DNA of 64,000 nucleotides from Symbiodinium natans (GCA_905221605.1 CAJNDS010000430.1:73501-137500); one strand, 5' to 3'; counted from the stretch's first letter, positions 20,376 through 30,461 are shown. The notes: generated from the sequence alone by a model not told the origin. Numbers and translations: made by a program.

Positions 20376-20463
20376 ACAAAACCCTAAACCCTAAACCGGA
20401 AACTTGAACCCTAAATGCCCAAAAAACCCTAAGAACCCTAAAACCCTAAACCTTAAACCCCCC

Positions 20464-20489
20464 AAAACTTCAGGCTCCCGGCGCTCTGA
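20464..20489 (-). repeat. Second copy of an exon end
   Basis: AGAGCGCCGGGAGCCTGAAG on the minus strand repeats the last 18-20 bases of the candidate exon 20616-20692 (AGAGCGCCGGGAGCTTGACG) across an intervening CCCTAAA/CCCCAAA array. It carries CAG immediately before it and a GTTTTGGGG after it. Confidence 0.75.
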
Positions 20490-20615
20490 ACTTGCCCAAA
20501 ACCCTAAACCCTAAACCCTAAACCCCAAACCCTAAACCCCAAACCCTAAACCCTAAACCCCAAACCCCAAACCCCAAACCCTAAACCCTAAACCCCAAAC
20601 CCTAAACCCTAAAAC

Positions 20616-20692
20616 GTCAAGCTCCCGGCGCTCTGCGCGCGTGAGAGGTCCGAGCCGGTCGAGGCGCCTGAGCGGCAGCCGGCGGCGTTTCG
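20616..20692 (-). CDS. Candidate exon, unknown protein
   Basis: Acceptor GAATTCCCAG, Arg/Leu-rich frame (RLDRLGPLTRAERRELD), donor GAC|GTTTTAGGG made by the array. Confidence 0.4.
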
Positions 20693-20702
20693 CTGGGAAT
20701 TC

Positions 20703-20815
20703 AGGGGGTTTAGGGTTTAGGGTTTAGGGTTTAGGGTTTAGGGTTTAGGGTTTAGGGTTTAGGGTTTAGGGTTTGGGGTTTGGGGTTTGGGGTTTGGGGT
20801 TTAGGGTTTCGGGCT
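20703..20815 (+). repeat. Telomere-type array (TTTAGGG then TTTGGGG)
   Basis: About 9 TTTAGGG then five TTTGGGG copies. Confidence 0.95.
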
Positions 20816-20977
20816 TGGGGTTTGGGGTTTGGGTTTAGGGTTGAGGGGTTGGGATTTTAGGGTCTTGGGGCTCAGGGCTTGGGGTGTAGAGCTTAGGAAT
20901 TTTGAGTTTGGACTTGGAGACTGGTTCTTTTGAGTTCAGGGCGTCAGGTTTCAAGCTCTGGGCTTCAAGTCCTGCGG

Positions 20978-21206
20978 TTTAGGGTTTAGGGTTTAGGGTT
21001 TAGGGTTTAGGGTTTAGGGTTTAGGGTTTAGGGTTTAGGGTTTAGGGTTTAGGGTTTAGGGTTTAGGGTTTTAGTGTTTAGGGTTTAGGGTTTAGGGTTT
21101 AGGGTTTAGGGTTTAGGGGTTTAGGGGTTTAGGGGTTTTTAGGGGTTTAGGGGTTTGGGGTTTGGGGTTTGGGGTTTGGGGTTTAGGGTTTAGGGTTTAG
21201 GGCCTT
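20978..21206 (+). repeat. Telomere-type array with variants
   Basis: About 13 TTTAGGG, a TTTTAGTG interruption, more TTTAGGG, then TTTAGGGG and TTTGGGG. Confidence 0.95.
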
Positions 21207-21247
21207 TAGCGCGTTTTCGAAATTTACAGTTCCGGCCCACCCACCCC

Positions 21248-21383
21248 GCCCCCCCCCCCCCTTCAACACTCTCCTGCGCCACCCACTCACCCCCCCCCCC
21301 CCCCCCAAACCCCCACCCCACCCCCCCCCCACCCCCCCCCAAACCCCCCCGCCCCCCCCCCCCCCGCCACCCACCCCCCCCCC

Positions 21384-21416
<33 letters not shown>

Positions 21417-21424
21417 ACCCACCC
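21248..21424 (-). repeat. C homopolymer tract with interruptions
   Basis: Runs of 9-30 C separated by single A, T or G. Poly-Gly/Pro frames are artefacts. The G strand could form quadruplexes. Confidence 0.97.
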
Positions 21425-21639
21425 CCCGCACATCCCAAAATAATTCGAATTCACTAAAAGGACTTGCAATTCAATGAAAAATAAACCCAACTAGTTCAAG
21501 ATCATGAAAAGCAATTAAAATGTCAAGTGCAACGATAAAAAAACACAAGAGAATAGAGTTTTCGTTGCTTTGCAGTTGGTTTTTTCACCATTTTCAATTT
21601 AAAATATTGAGAAAGTGATTAAATAGTGAAATCACTTTG

Positions 21640-21655
21640 AGGGGGGGGGGTGGGT

Positions 21656-21713
<58 letters not shown>

Positions 21714-21815
21714 GGTGAACCCCCCCCCCCCCTTCCGTTCCAGGAAAGGGGGGGGTGGGTGGTACCCACCCCCCCCAAAATGGGTGGGTGGGGACCCCCC
21801 CCCAAAATGAAAAGC
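21640..21815 (+). repeat. G homopolymer and hairpin
   Basis: A G run of about 55 bp after GGGGTGGGTGGGG, followed by CCCC tracts and GGGTGGGTGG/CCACCCACCC sequences that pair with it. Length is probably unreliable in any assembly. Confidence 0.95.
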
Positions 21816-21913
21816 CGCACTTCGCGGAGAACTATCGGTTTAGGGTCCACAGAACATCTAGAGTGAGGAGTAACCTAGGAATAAAAAGGGTACCCTTCTC
21901 GGTTTTAAGGGGA

Positions 21914-22207
21914 TTATAAGGGAACCCCAACCCGAAGAAGAAGAAAATGAGAGCCTGATGAATCAGAGAGGATTCCAGCTGACCGTGCCATTCCGGCAGG
22001 CGGCCGCGCTTGCTCCAACCATTCACGGCGTTCCTCGGCAAAATTTCTAAGCGTCCGTGAAACATCATCCCACAGGTGGCCGTGACCTCCCCGGATTTGG
22101 CGGTGCAGCTTAGGCTGTAAGTCTAACAGCCAATCATCCATCTGGCGGTATTCAAGCTGGATCAGGTTCCTCATTCTCTCTAAGAAATATTCACAATACC
22201 CCTTGGG
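21914..22207 (-). CDS. Candidate exon or gene, unknown protein
   Basis: 98-codon frame of normal protein composition in array-free DNA: YFLERMRNLIQLEYRQMDDW, then QIRGGHGHLWDDVSRTLRN and FAEERREWLEQA, probably helical and charged. ATG at its start lies inside CCCTTGGGCATACCCCTT-type element sequence, so the true start may be an acceptor. Family not recognised. Confidence 0.5.
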   Translation of the reverse strand, partial: PKGYCEYFLERMRNLIQLEYRQMDDWLLDLQPKLHRQIRGGHGHLWDDVSRTLRNFAEERREWLEQARPPAGMARSAGILSDSSGSHFLLLRVGVPL

Positions 22208-22290
22208 CATACCCCTTAAAGGACATCAAGGGGTATGGTGAAATCTTCCCTTATGTTCTCCCTTTCTAGGTTAAGGGGTATGGGTTTGGG
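22190..22290. repeat. Possible short element
   Basis: ATACCCCTT/AAGGGGTAT motifs occur four times in alternating orientation (TACCCCTTGGGCATACCCCT ... AAGGGGTATGG ... TTAAGGGGTATGGG). Confidence 0.4.
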
Positions 22291-22519
22291 GTATGTTGAG
22301 TTTTTCTTAGATTCTCCTCCTGCTTGGGCAAGCTCAGAGAATCAATGTGAGCACTCTTTGATCCTCTGAAACTTCGCCGTGAAGCCTCTTCCCAAGTCCT
22401 TTAGGGTTTGGGGTTTCGGGTTTGGGGTTTGGAGTTTAGGGTTTAGGGTTTAGGGTCTCGAAAACTTGCTAAAGGCAAGCAAGCCAAAGCACAAAACAAA
22501 AAACATCAAAGGAGTAGAA

Positions 22520-22935
22520 ATCAACCCTGGGAACCATACCCCAAACACCCTGAACCCCCTTAACAACCTAAACACCTAGATCCCAAATCCCCTCAATCCT
22601 TTTGATTCAACCCTAAACCGTACACCCCCTGAACCAAAAATCCCAAACCCCAAGCCCAAAACCCCAATCCCTAATAAAACCCTAAACCCCCAAACCTTAA
22701 ACCCCAAACCCCGCAACCGTAAACCCCTAAGCCCCAAGCCCTAAATTAACCCTGAACCCTGTTTAAACCCTAACCCTAAACCCTAACCCCTAAACCCTCA
22801 ACCCTCAACCCTCAACCCTCAACCCTAAACCCTACACCCTAAACCCTAAACCCTACACCCTAAACCCTAAACCCTCCACCCTAAACCCTAAACACTAAAC
22901 CCTAAACCCCAAACCCCAAACCCCAAACCCCAAAC
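22520..22935 (-). repeat. Degenerate CCCTAAA/CCCTCAA/CCCCAAA tract
   Basis: Over 400 bp, including a run of CAACCCT at 22796-22825 and CCCCAAA at 22905-22938. No gene. Confidence 0.9.
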
Positions 22936-22940
22936 CCCAC

Positions 22941-23026
22941 GAGGCGCCGGGATCCAGCTGCCGCCGGCTCAGCTCGGCGACGCCGCGGACGAGCGAGGAC
23001 ACGCCTCGCGGCAAGGGCTTCGGATG
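22941..23026 (-). CDS. Candidate exon, unknown protein
   Basis: Acceptor GAAAGCCCCAG, frame LPRGVSSLVRGVAELSRRQ, donor GCCTC|GTGGGGTTTGG. Arrays in opposite orientation lie on the two sides. Confidence 0.5.
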
Positions 23027-23044
23027 CTGGGGCTTTCAAGGGTT

Positions 23045-23250
23045 TAGGGCTTAGGGTTGTTTAGGGTTTAGGGTTTGGGGTTTGGGGTTTGGGGTTTGGA
23101 GTTTAGGGTTTGGGGTTTGGGGTTTAGGCTTTAGGGTTTAGGGCTTGGGGTTTAGGGTTTAGGGCTTAGGGCTTGGGGTTTAGGGTTTAGGGCTTAGGGT
23201 TTGGGGTTTAAGGCTTAGGGATTTTGGTTTGGGGTTTGGGGTTGGGGGTT
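23045..23250 (+). repeat. Degenerate telomere-type tract
   Basis: TTTAGGG, TTTGGGG and CTTAGGG units mixed. Confidence 0.93.
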
Positions 23251-23639
23251 TAAGGCGTAGGCCCTGAAAATCTCCGAAATATACTCCAGACTATGATCCC
23301 CTTAAACCTCAAAAAGGGAAATATGGAGTATCCCAAGGGCCCACCTATGCTTGGGAACCCCGCAAGGCTTTTTGTGGGTTTGGGTTTTAAGGTCGAGGGT
23401 TTAGGGTTCAGGTTGTTCAGGGTTTCGGGTGTGGAGTTTGATGGTTCAGAGTTTAGAGCCTTAGGAGGCTTAGGGTGTACGGTTTAGGGAGTCTAGGGTT
23501 TAGGGCTTCGCGTGAAACAGCTAGACTTTGCAGTGCCAAGAAGCCCGTTTTGCAGGTTACCAAAATTGACTAGCCTAGTCTTATACTGCTGATAGGGTCT
23601 GGAGTCTGGTTTCGGGTGTACTTGTTTTAGGGTTAATTA

Positions 23640-23785
23640 CACGGGTCCTTAGTATGGGCCCTTAATTGGGACCCCGCATGTGCCCCGTATATGTCCCTCT
23701 AAAGCCCAAGGACCCCTACCCCAAAACACTTTCAATATTAAAAGAGGTTACACGGTCCCATGGGTAGAGGGGTCTGGGACTAGTC
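23640..23785. repeat. Inverted-repeat element, family F6, copy 1
   Basis: TTACACGGGTCCTTAGTATG...GGGCCCTTAATTGGGACCCC, ending GGTTACACGGTCCCATGGG. The ends are related to 37372-37510. Confidence 0.5.
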
Positions 23786-24230
23786 CGCAATTGAAGGGTT
23801 TTTAGGGTTTAGGGTTTAGGGCTAGGGTTTAGGGTTTAGGGTTTAGGTTCGGAACTTTGTACCCTGATGCAGTTTAAGGTTCCCCTCAACCCTATAAACC
23901 CGAAATCCTAGCTGAAGGAAGCCCCAGACTGCGCATGAACAGTAGCAGCCCAAGCCCTGACACCCAAAAAAGCCTTGAAACCCTAAAACCCAAACCCCAA
24001 ACAACACGAACTTCGCAACCCCAACCCGAGGTCATCCCTATACCCTACAAGCCTCAACTCGACTTGAACCCCAAGACCCCAAAACCCCAAACCCTGCCTG
24101 AACCCTGAACCCTGAACCCTGAACCCTAAACCCTAAACCCTAAACCCCAAACCCTAAACCCTAAACCCTAAACCCTAAACCCCAAACCCTAAACCCTAAA
24201 CCCCAAACCCTAAACCCCAAACCCGAAACC

Positions 24231-24285
24231 CAAGGCCCTGGCTCGGTCTCGGCACGCGCTGCGCCAAGCCGCTGTTCCTCCGAGC
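24231..24285 (-). CDS. Candidate exon, unknown protein
   Basis: Acceptor TCAAAAACCAG, frame SEEQRLGAARAETEPGPW, donor TTGG|GTTTCGGG from the array; a GC donor six bases earlier is an alternative. Confidence 0.38.
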
Positions 24286-24519
24286 CTGGTTTTTGAGGTT
24301 CTCGAGGGTTTAGGGTTTAGGATTGAGGGTTTAGGGTTTAGGATTTAGGGTTTAGGGTTGAGGATTTAGGGTTTAGGGTTAAGAGGTTAGGATTACGGGT
24401 TTAGGATTTAGGGTGTAGGATTTAGGGTTACAGGGCTGACAGGGGGGTGGGTTTTTTGGGGGTTTACATGGAAGTGGGGGGAGGGTATATACAGGGTTTA
24501 CAGGGATTATTAGAGGGCT

Positions 24520-24595
24520 TAGGGTTTAGGGTTTAGGGTTTAGGGTTTAGGGTTGAGGGTTTAGGGTTTAGGGTTTAGGGTTTAGGGTTTAGGGG
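24520..24595 (+). repeat. Telomere-type array (TTTAGGG)
   Basis: About 11 copies with one TTGAGGG. Confidence 0.95.
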
Positions 24596-24666
24596 AAGGT
24601 GTATAGGTGTTATTGGCCTTGTAGGGTTCATAGGCTCCAGCAGAGAGTGGTACAAAGGGCCGACAC

Positions 24667-24716
24667 CCCATCCGCCCGTGAACCCCAAGTGGCCCCTCGA
24701 TCCCTTCTTGAGGTCA
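24667..24716 (-). CDS. Candidate exon, unknown protein
   Basis: Acceptor TATTGCGGCAG, frame DLKKGSRGHLGFTGGW, donor TGGG|GTGTCGG. The frame stays open for another 15 codons (PLYHSLLEP), so the donor may lie further on. Confidence 0.42.
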
Positions 24717-25057
24717 CTGCCGCAATACCCTCAACCCTGAACCCTAAACCCTAAACCCTAAACCCTAAACCGTTGCAGCTTAGGGTTTAGGGCTTAGGGC
24801 TTAGGTGGGCATTAGGGTTTGAAATTACAATCAGAATGGCAGGCTGCACACAACAGAGTTGAACACATCTGCTGCTGTCATGCCATGCCAGACTGGCCAA
24901 GTTCCATGAACCATCAGGGCTCACGTGCAAGACACTGTGACCTCCACTCTATTTCCATCACATGTGCTTATCGCCGTGCATAGGTAAGTAGCCTTGTGCC
25001 CGTTCGCGGTAGCTGATGAAACTAGCGACATAACCGCAGCCCACCTATCTGGCCTTA

Positions 25058-25193
25058 TCCCACAGCAGTCGATGCAGAACTGTCTAGTAAGTATCTCGCC
25101 CGGAAAAGCTCATCGGCGGCAGCATCTACCTGGGTAGACTTGCCCAGAAGGGCCTCTGTTGTGAGAACAGGCTTCTTCTGCTGCTGCATGGGC
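25058..25193 (-). CDS. Candidate exon, unknown protein
   Basis: Acceptor GCAAGTTCCAG at 25194-25195; frame MQQQKKPVLTTEALLGKSTQ then VDAAADELFRARYLLDSS, stop at 25055. If the excellent donor CCCAG|GTAGATGC is used the exon ends at 25130. Array-free surroundings support real coding sequence. Confidence 0.48.
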
Positions 25194-25250
25194 CTGGAAC
25201 TTGCGGCGCAAAAAAATGGCGAGGCTCCGGGCGACATAGGAACTAGGGAT

Positions 25251-25330
25251 CCCTAAACCCTAAACCCTAAACCCTAAACCCTAAACCCTAAACCCTAAAC
25301 CCTAAACCCTAAACCCTAAACCCTAAACCC
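25251..25330 (-). repeat. Telomere-type array (CCCTAAA)
   Basis: About 11 perfect copies. On the minus strand it directly supplies the donor of the exon at 25329-25373. Confidence 0.96.
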
Positions 25331-25373
25331 AAATCTGCCATCAGGCGATGGCCACCAAGATCGAGCAACACCC
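25329..25373 (-). CDS. Candidate small exon ending at a telomere-repeat donor
   Basis: Acceptor TGAATGACTCAG, frame VLLDLGGHRLMADL, donor TTTGG|GTTTAGGG. Confidence 0.42.
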
Positions 25374-25499
25374 CTGAGTCATTCAGCAAAACGATTAAGT
25401 GGATTTAGGGTTTAGGGTTTTAGGGTTTAGGGTTTTTCGGGTTTCGGGTTTAGTTTAGGGTTTAGGGTTTAGGGTACGTTTTTTGGGTCCACTCTTCAC

Positions 25500-25540
25500 T
25501 GCCAGCTCTGGAGCTGGCCCATCTTAGGGACTTGGGGCCT
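25500..25540 (-). CDS. Candidate small exon, unknown protein
   Basis: Acceptor CCTCCTACACCAG, frame RPQVPKMGQLQSW, donor TGGCA|GTGAAGAG. Confidence 0.38.
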
Positions 25541-25729
25541 CTGGTGTAGGAGGCCAACAGCCTTGGGGTTTAGGGCATAGGGCTTTAGGGTTTAGGGTCC
25601 AGGGCTTAGGATTTTAGGGTCTAAGTGTTTAGGGTTTAGGGTTTAGGGTTTTGGGTTGAGGGTCAATCAACACCTTTACCTCCAACGCCCTAAGCCTTCA
25701 ATCCCCTAAACCTTGACCATTAAAACACA

Positions 25730-26205
25730 ACCCTAAACCCCAGACCTTAAACCTAAACCCTACCTAAACCCTAAACCCTAAAGCCTAAAAACCCCTAAAC
25801 CCCAAACAAACCCTAAACCCCAAACCCTAAAAAACCCCAAGCCCTAAACCCCAAACCCCAAACCCCAAACCCTCAACCCTCAACCCAAACCCCAAACCCT
25901 AAACCCCAAACCAACCCTAAACCCTAAACCCCAAACCCTAAACCCCAAACCCCAAACCCCAAACCCTAAACCCCAAACCCTAAACCCTAAACCCTAAACC
26001 CCAAACCCTAAACCCCAAACCCCAAACCCCAAACCCCACACCCTAAACCCTAAACCCCTAACCCCAAACCCTCAACCCTCAACCCTAAACCCCAAACCCT
26101 AAACCCCAAACCCCAAACCCCAAACCCTCAACCCTAAACCCTAAACCCTAAACCCTAAACCCTAAACCTAACCCCAAACACTCAACCCTAAACCCTAAAC
26201 CCCTA
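25730..26205 (-). repeat. Long degenerate CCCTAAA/CCCCAAA tract
   Basis: About 470 bp, one of the longest tracts. CCCTAAA and CCCCAAA alternate in short blocks. Confidence 0.95.
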
Positions 26206-26237
26206 AACCCCGGAGTTGGCTCCGGAACTGCTCCTAC

Positions 26238-26318
26238 CAGGCGGCCTGCAAGAGCTTCGTCTCCGTCCAGAGCTCGCTCAGCTTGCTGGACTGGTACTTG
26301 ATGGTGTTGCACATGGCC
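26238..26318 (-). CDS. Candidate exon, unknown protein
   Basis: Acceptor AAACCCCAG, frame AMCNTIKYQSSKLSELWTET then KLLQAA, donor CCTG|GTAGGAGC. Helical, charged; family not recognised. Confidence 0.5.
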
Positions 26319-26522
26319 CTGGGGTTTAGGGTTTAGGGTTTGGGGTTTGGGGTTTAGGGTTTGGGGTTTGGGGTTTAGGGTTTAGGGTTTGGGGTTTGGG
26401 GTTTAGGGTCTAGGGTTTCCCTAACAACTCTAAACCCTGAACCCTAAACCCTGAACCCTGAACCCTAAACTTCCTTCCCGGAGCGCCTCAGGGGTCTGTG
26501 CTCTTGGGGAGTTTGGGGGCTT

Positions 26523-26668
26523 GGTAGGGAGGTAAGGAAGGGTAGGGAGGGGAGGAAAGGTAGGAAGGGCAGGAAGGGTAGGAAGGGTAGGAAGGGTAGG
26601 AAGGGTAGGAAGGGTAGGAAGGGTAGGGAGGTAAGGGGGGGTAGGGAGGTAAGGAAGGGTAGGAAGGG
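26523..26668 (+). repeat. GGAAGGGTA minisatellite
   Basis: About ten units of 9-10 bp (GGAAGGGTAG). Gives YPSYPS-type frames on the minus strand; not a gene. Confidence 0.95.
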
Positions 26669-26945
26669 GAGAGAGAAGGCTTGGGCTCTCGAACAATACC
26701 TTTTTTGGGATGCCTAATCCCTGCCTTCCAAGCTTCCATAAGGGGGTACAGGGTGGAGGGTTTGTGGTGAGAGGTTTTGGGTTAGGGTTTAGGGTTTAGG
26801 CTTGGGGTTTGGGACTCTCAATCCCCCGCCCCCCAACAACAAAAAGAAAACCTAGAGCGAAGAACATGCCCCTAGACCCTAAACTAAACTCTAAGCCCCT
26901 GCACCCCTTAGACCTCAAAAACCTTTCAAGAGGCCCAAAAACAAC

Positions 26946-27021
26946 CCCTCTCTCAGGGCGGGGCCGGATCTCTTCTCTCAGCCGGTCATTCTCCAACTTA
27001 ACAGCGGCAGCCTCCAACGCA
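26946..27021 (-). CDS. Candidate exon with coiled coil
   Basis: Acceptor CCGAAGCCCAG, frame ALEAAAVKLENDRLREEIRP with Leu/Ala heptad spacing, donor GAGGG|GTTGTTTTTGG. The open frame begins before the in-frame ATG, so an internal exon is likelier than a start. Confidence 0.52.
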
Positions 27022-27089
27022 CTGGGCTTCGGGTTTAGGAGTTTTGGGTTTGTGGTTTAGTGGTTTTTGGTTTTGGGGGTTAGTGGGCT

Positions 27090-27190
27090 TAGAGGTTTGG
27101 GGGATATCCGAGAAGCCTCAGAAGCTAGTGGCTCTACGTGCGCTTGCTAGCATTCCTACTCTGGAAAAACGTCACGTTGGGGATGGGCTT
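27090..27190. other. Exon-like island, strand undecided
   Basis: Plus frame SEKPQKLVALRALASIPTLE is protein-like; minus has a fine acceptor (GACGTTTTTCCAG) but a short frame. Confidence 0.3.
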
Positions 27191-27487
27191 GGGTTGCGGG
27201 TTGAGAGTTTGAGGTTTTGGGGGCTTAATAAACCCTAACCCTAACTCCTGAACCCTCAACCTCAAGTGGTTGTAGAGGTTTGGGCTCCGTACTCCAAGTG
27301 CAAGCCTTGGATTGAGGGCCCGGGATTGAAGGATTGCGCGCTTCGGGTGGAGTCTTAATTTGGGACTTAGCGGCTAGGGTTGAGGGTGTAGCGTTTAGGG
27401 TTGTAGACGACGGTGCCCCAAACCGCCCCCCTCCCCACCACCCCCCGCCGCCCTTCACTACCCCCGACCACCCCCATGCGCCTGCAC

Positions 27488-27552
27488 CAGATTTGGCGCC
27501 GTGCCGCTTCTCGACATGGTGGAGCCTCCGCGGGAAATCGCGGCGCTGTGCG
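27488..27552 (-). CDS. Candidate exon, unknown protein
   Basis: Acceptor GCTGAACCCTCAG, Ser-rich frame (ISRGGSTMSRSGTAPNL), donor ATCTG|GTGCAGG. Confidence 0.36.
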
Positions 27553-27589
27553 CTGAGGGTTCAGCGGTTTGGTTTAGGGGGGCAAGGGA

Positions 27590-27735
27590 GGGACCCCTAA
27601 AAGGAATCATTCATCTTATTCCCCTACATAACCCCTATATGCACCTTATATAGTCCCTATGACATATACCTATGTGGCCGCTAACATTACTTCTAAGGTC
27701 CCTCATAAGGGCTCCTCCTTTAGTCCCCTGATTCA
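27590..27735. mobile_element. Family F7 element, copy 2
   Basis: GGGAGGGACCCCTAAAAGGA...CTTATTCCCCTACATAACCC, CTAAGGTCCCTCATAAGGGC, ending CTTTAGTCCCCTG. Inverted ends AGGGACC/GGTCCCT. Confidence 0.6.
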
Positions 27736-27949
27736 GAGGGAATTATAAGGCTCCAAGGTTCATAGGGCGTAGTTCTTGCCCTAAGGTTGGGGTTAACCCC
27801 TTACCACCTACCTCTGACTCCATCCCCATCGGCCTCTAGAAATTGCCCCTAAGCCCGAACTCCAAGATGGGCGCCACGAATAACTAAAGCCGTGCGCGTA
27901 GACCCTAGTACGTCATGATAGAGTTTCGGGCTTAGTTAGTGCAGTGGAA

Positions 27950-28265
27950 TCACCTCGAACATCGGCCACCTCCTTCTGTGCTTGAAAGCATCTCAATCAC
28001 CACTGCAACTTCCCGCTGGACTGCGCGAACCGAGCCACCATTGGACATGGCTCGATGATCAAGTCCATGACCCGAACGGAACCCCGATCGATAAAGCCTT
28101 CTGGATAAGCCTGACCAGGTCTGTAAGTAGATATCGTTGCATGCCTTCGGGTGATGCCGTGGCAGCTCCTTCAATGAACTGCGTGCCGTAGGCATTTTGG
28201 TGATGGCTTAAGGCATCATGAAGGAGCCGTCTGTTGACCTCCGGCTTGTTTACTCGGATTCCCAT
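27950..28265 (-). CDS. Candidate gene fragment, unknown protein, with frame change
   Basis: Array-free. Frame 1 (28265 down to 28059) reads GIRVNKPEVNRRLLHDALSH, NAYGTQFIEGAATASPEG and YLLTDLVRLIQKALSIG. Frame 2 continues to 27950 (VRAVQREVAVVIEML). Frame 1 is also open upstream of the ATG (LPFTRGTVAMG), so 28265 need not be the start. The change of frame near 28070 is either an intron edge or a frameshift. Confidence 0.45.
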
Positions 28266-28432
28266 GGCTACTGTCCCTCGTGTGAAAGGAAGAGCCGTCT
28301 TGCCCGGGAATCAATGCTCAATTTTGGGAGTTCGGATCCAGGGTTTAGGATTTAGGGTTTAGGATTTAGGGTTGAGGACTTAAGATTTAGGTTTAGGATG
28401 TAGGGTTTAGGATTTAGGGTTGCCCAGGATAC

Positions 28433-28463
28433 AGATCTCTGCGCATCCTTGGATAAGTCCACT
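28433..28463 (-). CDS. Candidate micro-exon
   Basis: Acceptor TTTTAAGACACCAG, frame VDLSKDAQRS, donor GATCT|GTATCC. Confidence 0.25.
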
Positions 28464-28624
28464 CTGGTGTCTTAAAACCTTAAACTCACCTGAATCCTAA
28501 ACCCCAAACCCCACATCCCCCTATATACATCCTATACACCCTATACCCGAACTCCCCCAAACTTTAGCCCTGAACCCTAAACTCCCCCCCAAAAAACCTC
28601 CTTAGCCCCTAAACCTTTGAACCT

Positions 28625-28722
28625 CAACACTCCCTAAACTCCCTAAACTCCCTAAACTCCCTAAACTCCCTAAACTCCCTAAACTCCCTAAACTCCCTAA
28701 ACTCCCTAAACTCCCTAAACTC
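28625..28722 (-). repeat. CTCCCTAAA nonamer array
   Basis: Ten to eleven units of ACTCCCTAA, a locally homogenised 9-bp derivative of the telomere repeat. Confidence 0.95.
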
Positions 28723-29029
28723 AACCCCAAGCACACTACGGGGCACCCTTGGCTTCTCTGGACGTCCGACCCAGGCACAGAGGCGACATTTAGGGGGTTT
28801 AATTAGGGGTTTAGGGTCTAGGAGGGTTTCGGGTTTCGGGTTTAAGGTTTAGGGTTCAGGGTTTATAGGGGGGTTTGGGGGGTTTAGGGGGTTTAGGGGG
28901 TTTAGGATCTAGGGTTTAGGGGGTTGAACCCACCCTCCCCCCCTAAGGCCGCCGCCATGCGCCGGAGAGGCTGTCGAGGCCCTTGGGGGTTTAGGGCTGG
29001 GGTTTTTATAGGATTCATAGGGTTGCCGG

Positions 29030-29110
29030 CTAGGTTTAGGGGTTTATAGGGTTTATAGGGTTTTCTAGGGTTTTACAGGGTTTATAGGGTTGAAGGCTAG
29101 GTTTAGGGTT
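29030..29110 (+). repeat. TTTATAGGG variant tract
   Basis: 9-bp variant units; the same variant forms 46085-46195. Confidence 0.85.
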
Positions 29111-29239
29111 TAGGCTTTGCGGCTTTGGGTTTAAGGGGCTGGGGCTGGGGGACAGGAAATCCAAACACGTCCCGGCGTATTTTGGGGCTCTTGTCTCCTG
29201 GTCTACTCACAAATAACTAAAGGGCTTGGGTTTTTCAGG

Positions 29240-29375
29240 TCTAGTTCTAGGGGGAAGCTGTAGGAAGCTTCCGCAGGGTTGCAAGTCAAGGCTTGCCGAA
29301 CGCGCAGGCTGGTCTCTCATTGCTGGGGCACGCGCGTCGATCCGCCGTGCACGACACCTTGGAGGTATCCGGCCT
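29240..29375. other. Exon-like island, strand undecided
   Basis: Plus: acceptor CTTCCGCAG and donor GGAG|GTATCC with an open frame. Minus: SCTADRRACPSNERPACAFG, Cys-rich. Cannot be resolved by eye. Confidence 0.3.
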
Positions 29376-29743
29376 CAAGGGTTAGGGTTTAGGGTTTGGG
29401 GCTTAGGGTTAGGGTTTCGGGTTTAGGGTTTAGGGCTGAGGGTTTAGGGTTTGGGTTTAGGGCTGAGGGTTTAGGGTTTGGGATTAGGGACCAGGTTCCC
29501 AACTCCTCAGGAGTAGGGGCGACCTTTTTCTTACGATTCAGTTTTAACAAGGAACCCCCAAAACAAAAAAGATGATGGGGTACTACAGGGGGACCTGGGT
29601 TGAAGGGTTTCTTGGGTTTAGGGTTGAGGGTTGGGGCCTTTGGAGATTGTGTAGGTTTATGGGTTACCCTAAACCCTAAACCCTAAACCCTAAACCCTAA
29701 ACCCTAAACCCCAACCCTAAACCCCAAACCCTAAACCCTAAAC

Positions 29744-29887
29744 CCTGGCACATTTTCAACTGAGTTGTAGGCGTACCAAATAGAGACCTGAAGCCCGAGC
29801 ACGAGCACCCTGAAAGCTTGCCCCACGCCAGCCCCCACTTCAACTGACACAACTTGACTCAAAATATCAGAAAACCCAACAGCAGCA
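29744..29887 (-). CDS. Candidate exon next to an F1 introner, unknown hydrophobic protein
   Basis: Frame AAVGFSDILSQVVSVEVGAG then QAFRVLVLGLQVSIWYAYNS runs up to donor CCAGG|GTTTAGGG. Upstream it begins at the F1 element, whose other flank (30003 upward) would be the preceding exon. Partly hydrophobic, possibly a membrane segment. Confidence 0.52.
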
Positions 29888-29891
29888 ATAC

Positions 29892-29999
29892 CTTGGCTGA
29901 CTTCTGAACCCCTAAAAGTGTAACTTTTAGGCTCCTTATGGTAGTTTCTAGAAAAACCAAAAAGTTGAAGTCCCAAAAGCCAGCCAGAAGAAAGCCAAG
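29892..29999. mobile_element. Introner-like element, family F1, copy without array
   Basis: 108 bp with terminal inverted repeats CTTGGCTGACTTCTG and its complement (CAGAAGAAAGCCAAG at the other end), flanked by a 4-bp direct repeat ATAC (29888-29891 and 30000-30003). It contains CCTAAAAGTGTAACTTTTAG, a small hairpin with CCTAAA/TTTAGG, but no telomere array. Probably an intron here, carried by the element. Confidence 0.8.
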
Positions 30000-30099
30000 A
30001 TACCCACGACCCCAAAACCGTAAACCCTAGACTAAACCACAAACCCGAAACCAAATACACCCCCAACGCTAAACCCCAGGAGCTGAAAAACCCTGAGCC

Positions 30100-30430
30100 C
30101 TAAACACCCTAAACCCTAAACCCTGAGCCCTGAACCCTGCACCCTAAACCCTAAACCCTAAACCCTAAATCCTGAAGTCTGACCCCTTAACCCTGAACCC
30201 TAAACCCTACAGGAACCCCTAAATCCTGAAGTCTGCTTCCTAATCCCTAATCCCTAAACCCAAACCCTAGCACCAAAAGCCTGAAGCCTGATCCCTAACC
30301 CTGAACCCTGACACTCTAAACCCTGCAGTCTGATCCCCTAAACCCTGACGTCTGACCCCCGAACCCTAAACCCAAAACACCTAGACCCCTACACTTTGAA
30401 GCCTGATCCCCGAACCCGAAACCCTAAACC
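30100..30430 (-). repeat. Degenerate CCCTAAA/CCCTGAAG tract
   Basis: Irregular repeats with CCTGAAGTCTGA inserts recurring four times; no gene. Confidence 0.85.
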
Positions 30431-30461
30431 CTAAACGCAGGGCCCGAATTTCCCGCTTATA

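Noticed and set aside
21183-21850. Poly-Gly and poly-Pro proteins
   Set aside because: Pure products of C and G homopolymers.
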